Below, piece by piece: positions 31,230 to 45,018 of a stretch of DNA of 64,000 bases (position 1 is the first letter of the stretch; each line of letters opens with the position of its first letter). Source of the stretch: Gnetum montanum (lineage: Eukaryota; Streptophyta; Gnetopsida; Gnetales; Gnetaceae). A program made the translations under genes and the position numbers. Location: contig MNCI01037805.1 of the NCBI GenBank assembly GCA_015680685.1, positions 291,409 to 355,408 on the forward strand, read 5' to 3'. The notes below the pieces were generated by a model. That model was given only the letters and a program-made list of their open reading frames with translations, was not told the origin of the DNA and did not search any database.

Positions 31230-34000
31230 TGTGTATGGTGATGGTCCCAGAAGAAAAGGTTTCATCAATTATAGAAGGCCCCTCTCACAATGTTTGGAAT
31301 TTGGTTTTTTGAGGAACATGTGTGGGGTTTCAGTAGAGGAACTTATCTCTAGGTTGGAGTTTGATCTTTCTAGTTCTAGGTCATGTCATTGTTTGTTGAA
31401 TGCCTTGTGCACTTCATTAAAGGATAAGGCTACCAATTGACTTTTTTCTAGCACGTTTAGGTTGATTAGTCTTTCTTTTTGTGCCAAACTTAGGTCAAAT
31501 TCTAGATCACAAGCTATTGAGAGTGCACAAAACTCAGATTGAATTGGGAGCATTGGAAGCTTTCCATACACTAGCTCATAAGGAGAGTAGCCTATAGGAA
31601 GTTTCCATGTTGAGTGGTATGCCTAGAGGGCATCGTTTAATTTTGTGCTCCAATCTCTCTTATATTTGCTAATAATTCTTGTTAGGATCTTCATGATCTT
31701 CCTATTAGTAACTTCTACTTAATCATTGGCTTGAAGGTGGTAGGGTGTTGTTAATTTATGTTCAAGAAATTGGTCAAAGAGTAGGCTCTCATCCTCTTTG
31801 TTATCCCATCATAACTAAGACAAGTGATCAACAATCATATTCTCAATCCCCTTTCGATCTACCATCATAAGATCGAATTCTTATAAGATCACCAACCACT
31901 ACATGACATGGGAGCTCATCATTGGCTTGTTCATTAGAAAGCGGATGGCACCATGGTCAATGTGCACAAACACTTTATATCCAAGCACACAGTGCCTGAA
32001 CTTCTTCAAAGCATACACCACCACCATTAGTACTTTCTCTGTTGTGGTGTAATTCAACTATGCACCCACAATGCTTTGACTTATGCAGTAGATGTAATAT
32101 GGATGTTTCTTGTCATCCAACTACATAAGCATAGCTCCCAAGGCATAATTTGATGAATCTATCATGATATCAAATGGTTTGGACTAGTCAGGTGCTTGGA
32201 GAATTAAAGTCTCTACGAGCTTCTGCTTGAGGCTTTGGAATGCCTTTTCGCATTCCTTGGTCTAGATGAATGGATCATCTCTATTTGTTAGCTCAACTAA
32301 TGAATTTTCGATCTTAGATAAATTCTCTCTAAATTGTAGGTAGTTACTAGTGTGTTTAAGGAATAAATGAACATCTTTAACAATTTCTAGTTAACGAGTT
32401 ATTCCTTGGATGACTCTTATTTTCTTAGGGTCCACCTCAATCCTTACTTGAGAAATTTTGTGCCCCAATATAATTCCTTATTGGACCATGAGATGGCTCT
32501 TTTTCCAATTGAGCCTTAGGTTTGTTAACACACATCTTTTGAGTACTTAATCAAGGTAGTCCAAGGCTTGCTCGAATGTAGCATCATAAGTGGAGAAGTC
32601 ATCCATGAAGACTTTCATTCTACTACCAATTTACTGTTGAAAGATGCTTAAGACCAAGTGTTGGAAAGTGGGAGGAGCATTGCATAGTCCAGAAGGCATC
32701 TTTGATATGCAAAAGTTTCCTAGGGACTCATGAATGTTATTTTGGCCTGGTCTTTTGGTGCAATATGGATTTGGTTATAGCCACTATAACCATCCAGAAA
32801 ACTATAATAGTAATGTCTAGATATGGTTTCCAACACTTGATCAATGAATGGTAATGGAAAATGATCTTTGAATGTTGCCATGTTTAACAACCTAAAGTTG
32901 ATACAAACTTGCCATTTGCCATCTCTCTTTGGCACTATCATGCATGGGCTAACCCACTCACTATCCATAATGAGGTAGATGAACCTTGCCCTAAGGAGTT
33001 GGGTAATCTTCTCTTTGACAATTTGCTTCAATTTTGGGTTCAACTACCATTGTGGTTGCCTTCTTGGCTTCATGGATGGATTAGTATAAATACGGTGTTG
33101 GCATATTCATGGATCAATTTTAGTGAGTTCAGGATATGACCAAGCAAAGGTTGTTGGCCATTTTTTGACCACTTTCAATAATTTTTCTTTTTTCTCAGGA
33201 GCAAGTTTGACATTAAGTATGATCAACTTGCCATTTTTTAAGAATGCATACTTTAGGCTAGTAGGTAGAGTATTCAACTCTAGGGGCTCTTGTTTAAAAT
33301 TCTTAGAGATCTCCAACTCTTCCCAATTGGTATCATCTTTTTCATCATTAGAGAGTTGGTGATGAACTTGCTCTAGGTCATTCATGCCTACAACATAAGT
33401 GCATGTCAAGCTCTTAGTAAGTTCCATGCACATTATTTTACTTTTAGGATTATCGGTCAATCATTGAGTGTCCTCTTGTTTTGTGGCTGCTACGTACAGA
33501 CACCTTTGAATATCTTCTTCATGTGCACACTGTGTGCATGCAGAAATAGATGTTGGTTTCATGGACCAAAGTTTCTAGACATAATTGCACCTTGTATCAC
33601 TATACATGATATATGGAACTCACTTCTTCTCGATCTTTCCAAATGCATTTTCCTTAGATATTTTTAGGGAAAGATTTCTGATGCCCATTCTCACATTAAT
33701 GATGCTTAGCCATGCCCTTCTCATAATGATTAGGAAGTCCCCCTTACAATTCTGAACCTTGATTACTATGAAATCAACAAGATAAGACCACCCATAGACA
33801 GTGGTCACAATGTATTCTACTAGTCCTAATGGAATGGTAATGGACTAGTCTATCAATTCCAATTAGATATTACTCTTCTTGAGAGGTGGCAAGGTCTAGG
33901 CAGTATACATCTCATGAGAAATCAAGTTAATACTAGAACCTGAATCAAGAAGAGCTTTACATGGTTCATTCCTAGTAATCTTTAAATAGCTAAGAGGACT
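31230..34000 (-). pseudogene. pol: Athila-like Pol of element C, integrase internally deleted
   Basis: Protease: ALLDSGSSINLISHEMY (about 33955-33905). RT entry: KKWPTTFAWSYPELTKIDP (about 33160), SEWVSPCMIVPKRDGKWQVC (about 32960), FIDQVLETISRHYYYSFLDG, GYSGYNQIHIAPKDQAKITF, then VFMDDFS at 32613-32597. RNase H: YALGAMLVQLDDKKHPYYIY (about 32130) to WLVIL and DRKGIENMIVDHLS. Right after DESLLFDQFLE, near 31765, the sequence jumps to LTTPYHLQAND and VEVTNRKIMKILTRI, the last third of the integrase core. It ends with LVYGKLPMLPIQ. The zinc-binding N-terminus and first two catalytic Asp of integrase are gone. Many stops and frameshifts. Confidence 0.88.
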
Positions 34001-36598
34001 TCTAGGACCAGCTAATTTTTTGGGAAGGTTACCAGCCCAGATCTAATTAGATACAACATGAGTGAGCATAACAGTATGGATTTTGGGTGGTATTTGGTTT
34101 GAAGGGTTCCTGATGGAATGATTTGCAAAGAATAAGGTAGGAGCAAGGTGACCAACTAGCTAAGTATATGAGGACTTAGAAGGGTTGTTAGGCCAAAAAA
34201 TGGTATTTTACAGGCATGAGGTTTTGAACCACTTGGTTAATTAATTAGTTTTAGATTGATAGACATGGTAGCATTATGTTGCTACGGTTGAGTTGGAAGT
34301 TCATCCTACATGGATGAAGTAGGCGAAATTTGCATTGAGGGTGGAGGAATAGGTGTAGGAATAGGAGGAGGATAAGAAGGAATGTGGTATCCCTCCTAGA
34401 ATGTGAAGAATGGGTTCTATAGTATTTAGGAGGATAGTAGTGATGTTGGAAAGAAGAAATGTGATTGGAAGAGTCACATGAAGATAGAGGTTGCTGAACG
34501 TAATACCCATATGGATTTGGTTGTTTGTAAGGGCACTGCTACCTTGGTAGTTGCATCCCCCATAATTGTGGGTGTTGCCACTATTGGTATTTCTCATATG
34601 GCTATGGTGGAGTTTCACTTGGATAATATTGTTGTTGTAGATGGAATTGCTTGGGATTGCCTTGAGGATAATGCAATCTTTTAGGGGTTTATCTTTTTAC
34701 TAGTCATAGATTTAGAGCATACACCCTAGACTATTGTATGTGTGACACAATGGGGCAACATCCCTTAGGATGTTCATATTGGAAAATGTAACATCCACCA
34801 TCATCATTTGATTTGGTTTCTATAGTTTTCTCTATGGCAGCAATCTTGCCCTTACCCCTTTAATTGGCACATTCAGCTTTCTTACACCTCCTATGGTCAT
34901 GATCACTACTTTGTTCTTTGGACTCTTCAACAATTTTAAGAACATCTTGAAATCTACTATCCATAGAGTCCCATAACTAATCTACCTTAGCCAAAGTTTT
35001 AGAGGTAAATTTTTGAATTGGCAAGGTTTTTCGATTTACACCTCATGAAGTGATGATTCCTGCTCGCTATCACAAACTGGGACCTTCCTCTTGCAAATGG
35101 AAAGATCTTGGTTATATTCTTTTGCACTTTCAAGTTTTCCCAACTCTCCTTCTTCTTTTGCTACTTGCTTAATCAGCCTTTGGATCTGATGGGCTCTTAA
35201 CTCTAATAGCCTTCCTTGGACATAGATCTCAAGAGTTGTTCTCATTTCAGAGTGAATCCCATCTATGATGTGGCAAATTTGTTCTCGCTGAGAGTAACCA
35301 TGGCCAGGGCATCAGTGTAATAAGGAATAATATCTGCCCATGGCGGAATCCAAGGACTCATGTGTTCCTTGCTTCCATCCCTGGATCTACCTTCTTAGAT
35401 TGGACACTCAAGAGTACTTTTGATAATTGTCATTGAATAGTTTGAGCATCGTACTCCATCTACAGATTGATTCTAGCTCTAAGGACTACTACTAGCTTTT
35501 TGCTTCTATGATGAGTATCCTAGGAAATAACTTAAGCTTTTGCCAGTCATTTTCTATGTTTTCTAGGGCACAAGCATTATGAAAAGCCTAAAGATGGTTT
35601 TGTGGATTGGAGTTATATCCCCCCTCCAACTTGGAAAAGTTGTTGATATTTAGTCACTTGATCCTACTATCTTTCATGTTCCTTGTCAAAATTCTTACTA
35701 CCTATGCAATGTTTAGTATGCTTTGGGTGGCAAGCAAAGGCTCCACGTAGCCATGACCTTAATCCCTATGATGCCCTCTGTTACCCCTTAGTTCATGGTG
35801 ATGGACCTCTCTTGAATGCCAAAGCCCCAGATCTTGACTTGCTTGACAGTCCCTATGATCATCTCGGTCTCGTCGGTCACCTCCATCATGATCACATCCC
35901 CTACGGTTACATTCATATCTAGAAGAGAAAGAAGATGATAATGAAGGTGAAGAGGAGGGAGGACTAGCACCATCATAGTGCTTGCCACCCCCTCTTCAAT
36001 GATCACAGCCACAATTATGATCATGTTGCTTGCCCACATCCCTGCCATGACTCTCCTCCTTGGATCCCCCTTTGTCATGAGATCCGTTCTTGCTAGAACC
36101 AAGATTATGTATCATGGACTACAAGTTTTGGTTTTGACCTCCTTCATTGAAGTCAAATAGAGGAGTCTCTTTGTATGGAAAACCCCCAGAGAAGGGTTCC
36201 CCACCATCTTTTTGGTACATCAGGAATGGGGAATCATTAGAGCACTTCCCCTTTGTAGATTCGTAATGTTGCTCTAATTATCAATCCCTCAGACATTGTG
36301 CATTGGTGGGATGATAATCCTTAGCATTACTATCTTGCACAACATATTTAGCATGAAGCCCTTGGATGCCTAACCGCATAAAATTTTTGTGGAGCATCAT
36401 AGGAATGGATTGATCAGGGGGCAACACAATTTTCCTCTCCATGTCTCACCACTATAGTTGCTCATCCTAGTGTAGGACAAAGGTGAAATTGGGTACATAC
36501 TCATCAGGATGAGCATGTATCACTTTGTATTGCTGGGGCACCTACTAATTTACCTCATCAGCCTTGGGTAGAGAATCACTCTTATGAGAAGAAGACAT
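34001..36598 (-). pseudogene. gag: Gag of element C
   Basis: ATG at 36598 (MSSSHKSDSLPKADEV). The capsid-like part reads NHLQAFHNACALENIENDWQ (about 35600) and TLEIYVQGRLLELRAHQIQR and LIKQVAKEEGELGKLES (35233-35120). This aligns with E (ETLGMYAQGQLYELRIHKIQ) and F. A Tyr/Pro/Gln-rich tail occurs near 34550-34300. It has multiple stops and frameshifts; the join to protease at about 34000 is approximate. It would form the virus-like particle. Confidence 0.78.
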
Positions 36599-36740
36599 GT
36601 TGTATTAGAAGATAAGAAATGCAGTGTGCATTCTTATAATTGTTGTAATTATTTTGATGTATGATATGACTTTAGGATTTGTTTCAACGATGTTAAATAA
36701 TTTTTCACTAAATCTTAGATAGCACATGTAACAAACTAAA

Positions 36741-36761
36741 GATCCCTAACAATGGTACCAA
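36741..36761 (-). promoter_or_regulatory. Primer-binding site of element C (decayed)
   Basis: Minus strand TTGGTACCATTGTTAGGGAT directly after the LTR end CATCA. It is related to E's TTGGCGCCATTGCTGAGGAC and thus to the Asp-tRNA type of Athila elements. Confidence 0.7.
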
Positions 36762-37595
36762 TGATGAGCAATGAGCATATCCTACGTCCAACCATACGAA
36801 TTACAAGCATTCACATGCAATTTGGTCAAATTTTGTAGATCTTAAGTTCCTAAGTACGCTAGTTCTAGGAAGTGAAATCTAATCGTGACGATTGTTGTCT
36901 TCCCAACTACACTTGTGAAACTTAGTTGTATGGTTAAGTGTAATTGGGGTACATGTTTTTTATTATTTTATATTTTATATTTTATTCTCCTACGATTGAT
37001 GATAAGTTGAACCTCAATTTATTAACCAATTTAACTAATCTAATTGCTGCTAACTATCTTAACATAAGCATTCGATCCCACTTTCCTTACACATCTTGAA
37101 CGCATACAACATTTCTAGGTTACTAGCCATTAGGCGTTGTTGGGATTACCAAGCATTGTATGTTATGCTCAAAGCAGTTGTACTTATGTGTTTAGTCTAT
37201 TTAACTTAATTAGTAATTAATTAAAGTGTTACTTATCTTAATTAATTGGATAATTAATGAAAATAGTAAATGCAAAAATAAATCATTGATCTATTCTAAG
37301 TGCTACAAGGTTTAATTAAAAGGCTCGTCCTTATTGCCATTCACACTAGTGTGCTCAGGTACATTAGTGCTCGAATAAAGATTCATACACTTTCTGACTC
37401 CTGGTTCGAGCACTCAAAAAAATATTCTAACTTTTAAATGACAAGACTGTAAGAGCTCTATTACAAATTTGACAAGAGCTCCCCATAAACACCGTGAATG
37501 ACCATGTATTTATAGACTTTATTGTGGAGTTGCATCGATGGGGCCTCATAAACGTAGCAAACACTACGTCAATGCAACACTTTGATGCTTCATCA
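36762..37595 (-). mobile_element. 5' LTR of element C (834 bp)
   Basis: Bounded by TGATGAAGCATC at 37595 (minus strand start) and ATTGCTCATCA at 36762. TATA: CTATAAATAC (complement of about 37507-37516). U3 contains GTTTATGAGGCCCCATCGAT. It differs clearly from its 3' partner by many substitutions, so the insertion is old. Confidence 0.85.
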
Positions 37596-38640
37596 TATAG
37601 TTAGACAACCTATTAGTAAGAGGTTGGTAAAGTAGTTTTGCAAGGTATAATGTAATACATTTTCTCGCCTAAAAAATCCCATTGTGACAACTAAGTGATT
37701 AGAGTAGTTAAGAAAGACATTTGATTTCATAAATTATACTTTTGTACAGTTGACCAAATTGGTTGTGTATTAGTTAGTTGACATTACTTGATCATGGTGG
37801 AGGACTGGGGAGTATGCTAAAGGTTGGGTTAGATAAGAGGTATCATGGGATGAGTTTTTGATCTCATTAGTGCCACATACATTTCCACACAATATGCCTA
37901 GGCCAAGAAGGATTAGTTTTCAATATTATTCTAAGTTAGATGGCTTTTAATAGAGTATGATATTCAATTCTTCAATCTCATTAGCTATGTTCCTCATATG
38001 CAAACCAATATGAGGGGTAGGACAAATAAGTTTATCAAATTACTTAGGCCTTCACTAAAAGATCATATCTTACCTATCCAATTGACTTCTTATGATGAGA
38101 CTAGACCTATGATCATGAATTTAGAGAGGAACTAGTAGGATGATGTAGAGCATCATGATAGGAAGTAGGGGCAAAAGAGAGAATTGCCATCTAGAGGTAG
38201 GGTTGAACCCTCTAAGAAAGCATGTGGACAAGGTGGTGGTCGACAACAATAGTCAACCAATGATTATATAACTCTTATTTGATATGGAGTTCTAATTGTA
38301 TGCTATATATCTCGTCAAACTAGGTATATTCAGAGGAATTACTTAAACTATTTCTTTCATGGGCACATAGGATATTAGACTAAGAATTATCTAAAGAATG
38401 TAGGCAATAACAGAGAAGGTAGATGTCATTGACAAAGACCACCTATGGTAGGAGGACCTTGTGCATCTACTACTCATGCTAGCGGAGTAGGACACAAAGC
38501 CTAGGATCGGGGGTATACTATAATAGGCTAGGCATTAGAAGTGTAGTCTAACATAGTAATGGGGATAAGAGGCATGATTTTAGACTTTTATTGATTGTAT
38601 TTAATACTATTAATAGTCATTCATTCATAGATCCTAGTTG
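37596..38640 (+). pseudogene. gag: Decayed gypsy-type gag fragment
   Basis: Plus strand, in pieces: YDIQFFNLISYVPHMQTNMR, KFIKLLRPSLKDHILPIQLT (about 37950-38090), a basic/Gly stretch, then RHIQRNYLNYFFHGHIG (about 38320-38370), which resembles a zinc knuckle that has lost cysteines. This pattern is that of Gag from another Ty3/gypsy lineage. No LTRs were found for it. It is very degenerate. Confidence 0.5.
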
Positions 38641-40839
38641 TTCTTACAAAATTATTTTCTCAAGACTCTATAAGAACACCTCCATGAATCACATGTTTCA
38701 GTGTATGATCCATGGTTGTAAATGATATTTGAAATAATAAAATCCTCCATAAATCAAGGATCAAAAAACAAAGGGGAATGAAGCTCCAATTAAATATGGA
38801 CTTAGCCTATCAATTGAGATTAGAATCAATAGGAATGTAGATTCGTGATGATTCACTTATTAATGAACTTAAGTAAATACAATGACATGTATGCAATCTA
38901 AGTTATATTAATGTATTTTGAATAAGTGCAGAGAATAAAATAAATGGTAAATGATAAATCAATATGTATGAAAAGAGTTTGGGTTTTTCCTTCCTAAAAC
39001 AAAAAGTGATTTATTAAATAAGTTGACTAAGTTTGCCTCCAAGAAAGGACCAAGAGCTACAACGGTATGAGATATAAACTATAAATTTAAATGGACAATT
39101 GGGACTTGGTTCATATGCAAAAAGAGGGGTTGAATGATGGAATTTGGCCTCTTAAAAGTTTAGAGTGAATGGAGTGTTTTCTAGCATTGTTTAGAGTCAA
39201 TTCAAGGATCAAACAAGGCTATTTCTAGGGGTTGTTTAGTAGGTGACACAACAAGTAATGTAGTGATACTAATGCTAGTCATGATGATGCTAACATTAGT
39301 GTTAGCATCCTCTCATGTGCTATTAATGATGCATGGATTAAAGCTCATAGATTATCAATGATGCTAGAATGGCTATGTAGCATGTAGGTGATGTCGTTAA
39401 TATGGATGCTGACACTCAAGATCTCTCAAAACTCAAAAAGTTCTTTTAAATATAAAGAAATTAGCCATGAATTGATGTTTGAACCTAATATTTATAAAGC
39501 TAGGGTTTTCCAAAATGCCCAAATTTTAAAATTGAAAAATCAAAGTTCACTTTTGACAACTTTGATTTACATGCATAAACAAGTGATGTTGGCTAATGAT
39601 AGGTGATGTTGACGCCAGTGTCACCCAACGTCACATGGATGAAACATGTTAGTTTGAACCTTAAAAAGCCTTTGAACTTGTTGAAACTAATGGCCATTAC
39701 CTCACAAATGATTTGGGCTAGTTTTCAAAAGCATGTAGAAGGCCTAAGTGAAACTATTAATGGTGTTTTTGATGGTCTTTCTATCAGTGACATTGGATAC
39801 TAATGTTGATACAATCTTTAGCATTACTAGAGAATCAGTGGACTTTTGACCCCCATTTCAACCTCTTGAAGTCATTGTAGATGCTAGACTTAATGTCTAC
39901 CATAATGGGAATGATTAGGGTTGAACACCATAAGCTTTATAGGGCAAAAAATTATGCTAAAGATGATGATTTTATTGGTGTTTATGTAGATGGCATTAGC
40001 ATCACATAGGTAAAACACCTTATTTTGAGCCTTAAAAAAGCTATCAAAACTACCAAGATTAATGCTTATCATTTTTGGGATGATCAAAGATCATCATTAG
40101 GAGCTTGTAGAAGTTCAAAATGTTGTTGGCGATAGTGTTTTTCCAAGTGACACTAATTCTAGTGTTGTGATCAACATCAATGTCACCATGATTTTCTAGT
40201 CATAGTAGCATGGAAACCTAGTACTGAAAAGAGCTTGATAATGTTACACTCACATCTACCTGGCCCATTTGAACATAAAAAAAGTGTGTTCAAGACTTGA
40301 ATTATGGACTGATTAACCCTTTCATGTTATAGTGTACATTCTAGATTATTGATATTCTTTGCCAAGGGACCTAAGACTCAAGTTAATTAGATTTATAGAG
40401 GTGTGCTAATATAGCTATAGGAGATATAATGCGTCATTGATCTTTATGTGATGGATCTCATGAAATATAATGTAATACAAGGCATGGATTAACTATCATA
40501 GTTTAGCATCAATCTGGACTATAGGAAGAAGCTCTTAAGGCTATAGATAGTTGATGGCATGCATGTAGAGATTTAGACTTATCTAAGATCCATGCGATTA
40601 GATTTCATATCATTTTGAATACTCTACAAGGGACATAGCTATTTTGTAACATTCATGTATCATATTGAGATTCTCAAAATTAATTAGATACTAGTGGTTC
40701 ATGACTTCCTATATGTATTATGTACCAAGTTGTCTAGTTTGTCATCCATAAGAAAGTTTGCTATTCTAGATAGCTAGGAAGTGTTATGAAGCTACATCAA
40801 CAAGTTACATGTGATGAACTAGTTACTCTAGGTAGCTAG
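38641..40839. other. Unassigned AT-rich DNA with diffuse palindromes
   Basis: There is no gene. Two similar stretches about 370 bp apart (near 39640 and 40010: GAACCTTAAAAAGC / GAGCCTTAAAAAAGC) suggest an old imperfect duplication. Scattered motifs such as CTAACATTAGTGTTAGC and GACACTAATTCTAGTGTTG are palindromic. This could be the remains of another element's U3 or internal region. Confidence 0.4.
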
Positions 40840-41709
40840 TGATGAGCAGCAAGGTACCTCTACGCTCAACCATACAAATCATAAGCATGCATGCATGATC
40901 TAGTCAAATTATGTGGATGGAACTAGTTGTGGCATTTATATCACTATGCCTTGATCATAGTTCATTGTCTTCCCACTTGGACTAGTGGTAGATGTGTCAC
41001 GTATGGTTTAGTCCAAAGTGAGGAATATGATGTTGTCCCTAATTCTATGCTACTCTTGAGAATGGCAAAAAGATAAATTAATTTAAACTAATGGACAATA
41101 GAAAGTAAAAATCTAACTAGCCTACGTGCAATGAGTATTTGCACTTAATCGTTTGTACACATCTTGGACTTGGTGAGACTACTTATAGGATTGCCAAGTG
41201 TATGTCACTAGTTGTGCCAAATGATACACTTCTAGATTACCAAGTATCTACACTTAAACGTTTGTGACTAAGGCATATGCATTTTGCTTAATAACAGGAA
41301 TAGTAAATAGCAATAAATGGAAATATTTAGCTAAACAAAGCATTAAATAATTAACAATTAAAAGCAATAGTAATCTAAATGGATGCTACAATGATGGACA
41401 TAATCTCAATTTTTATTGCTAGTCATGTAACGTGTCCAACTACATCACACTCAAACAAAGGTGTTGTATGATTACAAACATCACACTGCGGGCATGCACT
41501 AGGAATGACAAACTCTAAGGAAAGGAAACTGAAAACTAAAACTATCTTCTACTACTCTGTATTCTACCTACTACATGCTATCTCATTTGAGCACCCAAGT
41601 GCTGTATTTATAGGCAAATCCAAATGAGGTGATGTTAGATATCTGACATCACTTATTGGCTTTGACATTGGGTACACGATGTTAGGGCTTGCCAAATGAC
41701 AACTTATCA
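40840..41709 (-). mobile_element. 3' LTR of element D (870 bp)
   Basis: Minus-strand start TGATAAGTTGTC at 41709, after the purine tract TCATGGGGGTA; end GCTGCTCATCA at 40840. U3 motifs are GACATC/GATGTT type (41630-41690). TATA: CCTATAAATAC (complement of 41604-41614). Confidence 0.85.
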
Positions 41710-41896
41710 TACCCCCATGACTGAATGAAAATTCTTCCTCGAGTTAAACAAAATGAGGAACAAGTTTCTTACAAAATATTAGATAGGTATGGGATTATTG
41801 ACTGACTCAAATAATGAACAAAATGATTGACTCTTTGCATACTACAATGATGTAGTACAAAAATGGGACACATTATTACAAATAAAACTGGAAAGC

Positions 41897-44635
41897 TCAT
41901 GTGGTGCTCAGAGGCGGTGGCTCTTCCATCAATTGCTTCGCTTTGTCACCAGGCCATTGAAATTTGTAATGATTGAGTAGGGTTTGCAACTTTTCTTCCT
42001 CCATCCTTGGGTCATGCATCGTCCAAGCTATTGTGCTGATGTGTGTTGTTGCCAGTACATCCCAAGGACATGGTAGTTGTAGAAACATCTAATTTACCTT
42101 TCCATACCATGTCGTGAACTGTTATCATTCTTCCTCGAAAGCCCTAGCTTTGTCCCTGAGCTCATGATAATTTGTCAATATTAGAGCTAGGTTTGAGGCT
42201 ACATCCATTTGTCCCTAATAAATTGCCTTGACCACCTATAACTATGAGTTTGCCACTTGCAACTTTTGCAAAGCATCCTTTCGATCCTCAAACTCCTTCT
42301 CATACAAAGCATAGGTGGTTGCTACTTGTTTTTCTAGCTCATTTCAAGGACAACCTATTGTTAACATGGCAAGGTTGGCATATCTAAGGTTAGCCAACGC
42401 CATCTATTCCTTTAGATCCTCTATCTACAGGTCCTTGTTTTTGAATTTTTCTTGCTAGACCATGGCATAGTTGTCCAAGATGGACTACCACCCAAGATTC
42501 TGTGCTAACAAGAAGCTGATGTGGGCTTTGCCCATCTAGATTTTATTTTCAATGATTTGCTTATACATGTCAACTTGGTCATAAAAGTGCTCTTTCAATT
42601 TTTTTTTTTGCTTTTTGGCCTCATGTTGCCATGCGCTAATTTCAACTACTAACTTTTGGCGAATAGTGCAAACTTCCTCCATGAAGAGGGTTCTATTCTC
42701 TTAGGCCAATCTATTCATGTCTTGGTTGACCCTTACCAGGTGTTCTTGTAAGTGGTGAATGCTTTCTTCTAAGATGTTCTTTTGTTTCTCTATAGTGGTC
42801 AACCTAGAATTTTCCACAGCAAGCTACTTATTCTGCTCTTGGACAATGGTCAATGCCTTTTTATATGCATGAGATTATGCATTAGCAGTAGAAGCTTTCC
42901 AAAATGTCATCTCCTCTTACTCAGTAGCTACTTTTTCCTTTGCTAACTTGGTGAGCTCCTCTGTCCTAAATTGTTCGAGTTTGTCTGGCATAACAAAATG
43001 GGTATGATTCCATCATTCAGCTCACAAGGTAGCTGGCTCTTATTGTAATCTCTAAATTTCAACTTCTACATGTTTTACCTTGACTTCTGCCATTACCAAT
43101 TTCCCTTTCATAGTAATGAGGTCTAATTGGACTACAGTGACATCAATGAGGATGTTGAACAAAGTGGTCATGACTTGGCCCATTTGTAGTAATCGATCAA
43201 ATACATCCTCATGCACCATAGGAGTCATTAAAGTCCTAGTCAACATTTGTGCATCTCTAGTTCCTACTAGATCTGTTAGGGGCACAACAGGCACATTGAA
43301 TGATTCTTTGATGTGATCTGTGATCATGTCTGCTACGCCTGCTGCATCCTCATGTTGTAGTACCACAATTATGGCACCTTCTCTAGTTTTCAATGTCACT
43401 TGAAAGGATGCAACATTCCTAGAGATCTGTCATGACCATTGGGATCATTCTTCTCCTAATTGTATTAAGATCTCCTCCCATGTTGGGTTAGCTGACATTG
43501 TGGGCCATATGGCATTGTCCATGACTCGAAAGAGGTTGGACTTGTCCCTACTTTCCCAGCTAACTATTTCAGCGATTCTTTGCAGATGGCTCATTAAGGG
43601 CCTATAGTCTTACGACAACGATGGTGGAGCTTGTGTCGATGGATGCTACTCAAGCTCACATTGTATTTCAATTTGTGGTTGTGCCTCCTTCTCCACTTCT
43701 TATTGTTCACCAATGTCCTTTCTTAGTGTTGCTGGTTTTAGGAGCTCAACGAAGAAGGCATTCTAAGTCTTCCTAGAGATATCATTGGTATATCTTAGGA
43801 TTCTAGTGCACTTGCAGAAATTTCTAGTTAAGTAGGGAAATGGAAGTATTGGTCTCCCTAAATTCATTTCTTCAAACTACTACTAAATTTCAATAAAGTA
43901 ATACTTGGGAAGATTGGCTGCAAATTTACCCATTAAAATGGCACTTCTCTTAGCTGCATAAGTGGAAATTTGATTAAGCCCTTTTTGTGGGAAATAGATG
44001 GTAAGTCCCAATCTTGAAATAAATTTTCTCCTCCAAAGTCATTTCATTGTACATTTTGTCCTCTTTCCTATACACTCGTCTTAGCCAAAGTTTCTTAGTC
44101 TCTGAGTTGGATCTAGTTAACAAATGAGCAACCTTAGCCCCTTCATTGGGTAGGCTGAGAACCACAACAATATCTTTGACTAAATAAGAGATGATCACCC
44201 TGTAGATGTTAATGATGATGCCCCCATCCTTATTGTGCTAGAACTAATAGGTTTCGCCCAAGTACCATTTGCCACTGTCTAACAAAATGGCCCACAATGG
44301 GGATGCCTTGAGCTACATTTGAACCACCTCTAGAGCAAACTCCATGAATGGGCTGAAGTTCATTTTCATAATGATTGGAGCCAATGTGGACTTTTCCAAG
44401 GTGGCAGTAAGGTCGTTAGGGGGCAACATGAAATGTTGTCCCATTCAGGGAATAGTAATTCTATCGCCTCTCCTTAGGTTGATTGCCCAATAGCAGGAGC
44501 CTCTTGGTGGATACTAAAGGATTGGGCCTCCTACTCAACTTGTTATGTAGGTTCGCCTTGCTGACTGTGACCACCACATGGATGCTTAGTGGCTCTCTAT
44601 GAGGGTTCACCCTAAGCACTTCTTTTTGGGGCCAT
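41897..44635 (-). pseudogene. ORF2 of element D
   Basis: ATG at 44635 in TGATTGCAGATGGCCCC, right behind an acceptor-like CAG; stop at 41897 after MEEPPPLSTT. Recognisable parts are EGAKVAHLLTRSNSETKKLW and MTLEEKIYFKIGTYHLFPTK (44140-43980), and IVVLQHEDAAGVADMITDHI and KESFNVPVVPLTDLVG (43370-43255). A long coiled-coil region follows (43200-42200). It is homologous to ORF2 of E and F over its length. Many stops and frameshifts. Probable nuclear or particle-associated accessory protein; function unknown. Confidence 0.75.
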
Positions 44636-45018
44636 CTGCAATCAAGCAAAGGCCAAGTATTACTAAGGTTATATTTATTATCATAAATCAATTTATACCT
44701 TACTCATAACCTTAGTCCATTAAGTTCATAATGTGTATGATCACAGAGTTAGAAGATTTCAAGAAATAATCCTTCAAAAGTGTCTACCTCCTTTTATGAC
44801 CCTTCGTAATTGGTTCCTTTTTCATTATATGTGGCTTATAATAATGGTTATGGCCCTGTGGGTTAGAAAAATTGGATTTCTAGCATTAACATGAGTGATT
44901 TTTCGTTATAACTTGTAAGGTTTTCAACATTCTCACCCTTATGTTACCTTTTGGGTGATAGCAAATTTCAGCAAGTCAGCGCAATGTTTGCACATAACCC
45001 CCAGCACCCCCCCGCCCC

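Larger units (their letters stand above)
25728..37595 (-). mobile_element. Element C: Athila-like Ty3/gypsy retrotransposon with gag, pol and ORF2
   Basis: Minus-strand order: 5' LTR (37595-36762), primer site, gag (from 36598), protease, RT, RNase H, C-terminal integrase (to about 31230), noncoding block with internal promoter, ORF2 (29071-26422), polypurine tract, 3' LTR (26199 to 25728, truncated). It is the only member of the C-F group that still has pol. RT and integrase motifs are Athila-like. All ORFs are broken and the integrase is internally deleted. Confidence 0.85.

Noticed and set aside
35683-36160. Plus-strand ORFs in the gag region of C
   Set aside because: They are shadows of minus-strand Gag, which has homologs in E and F.
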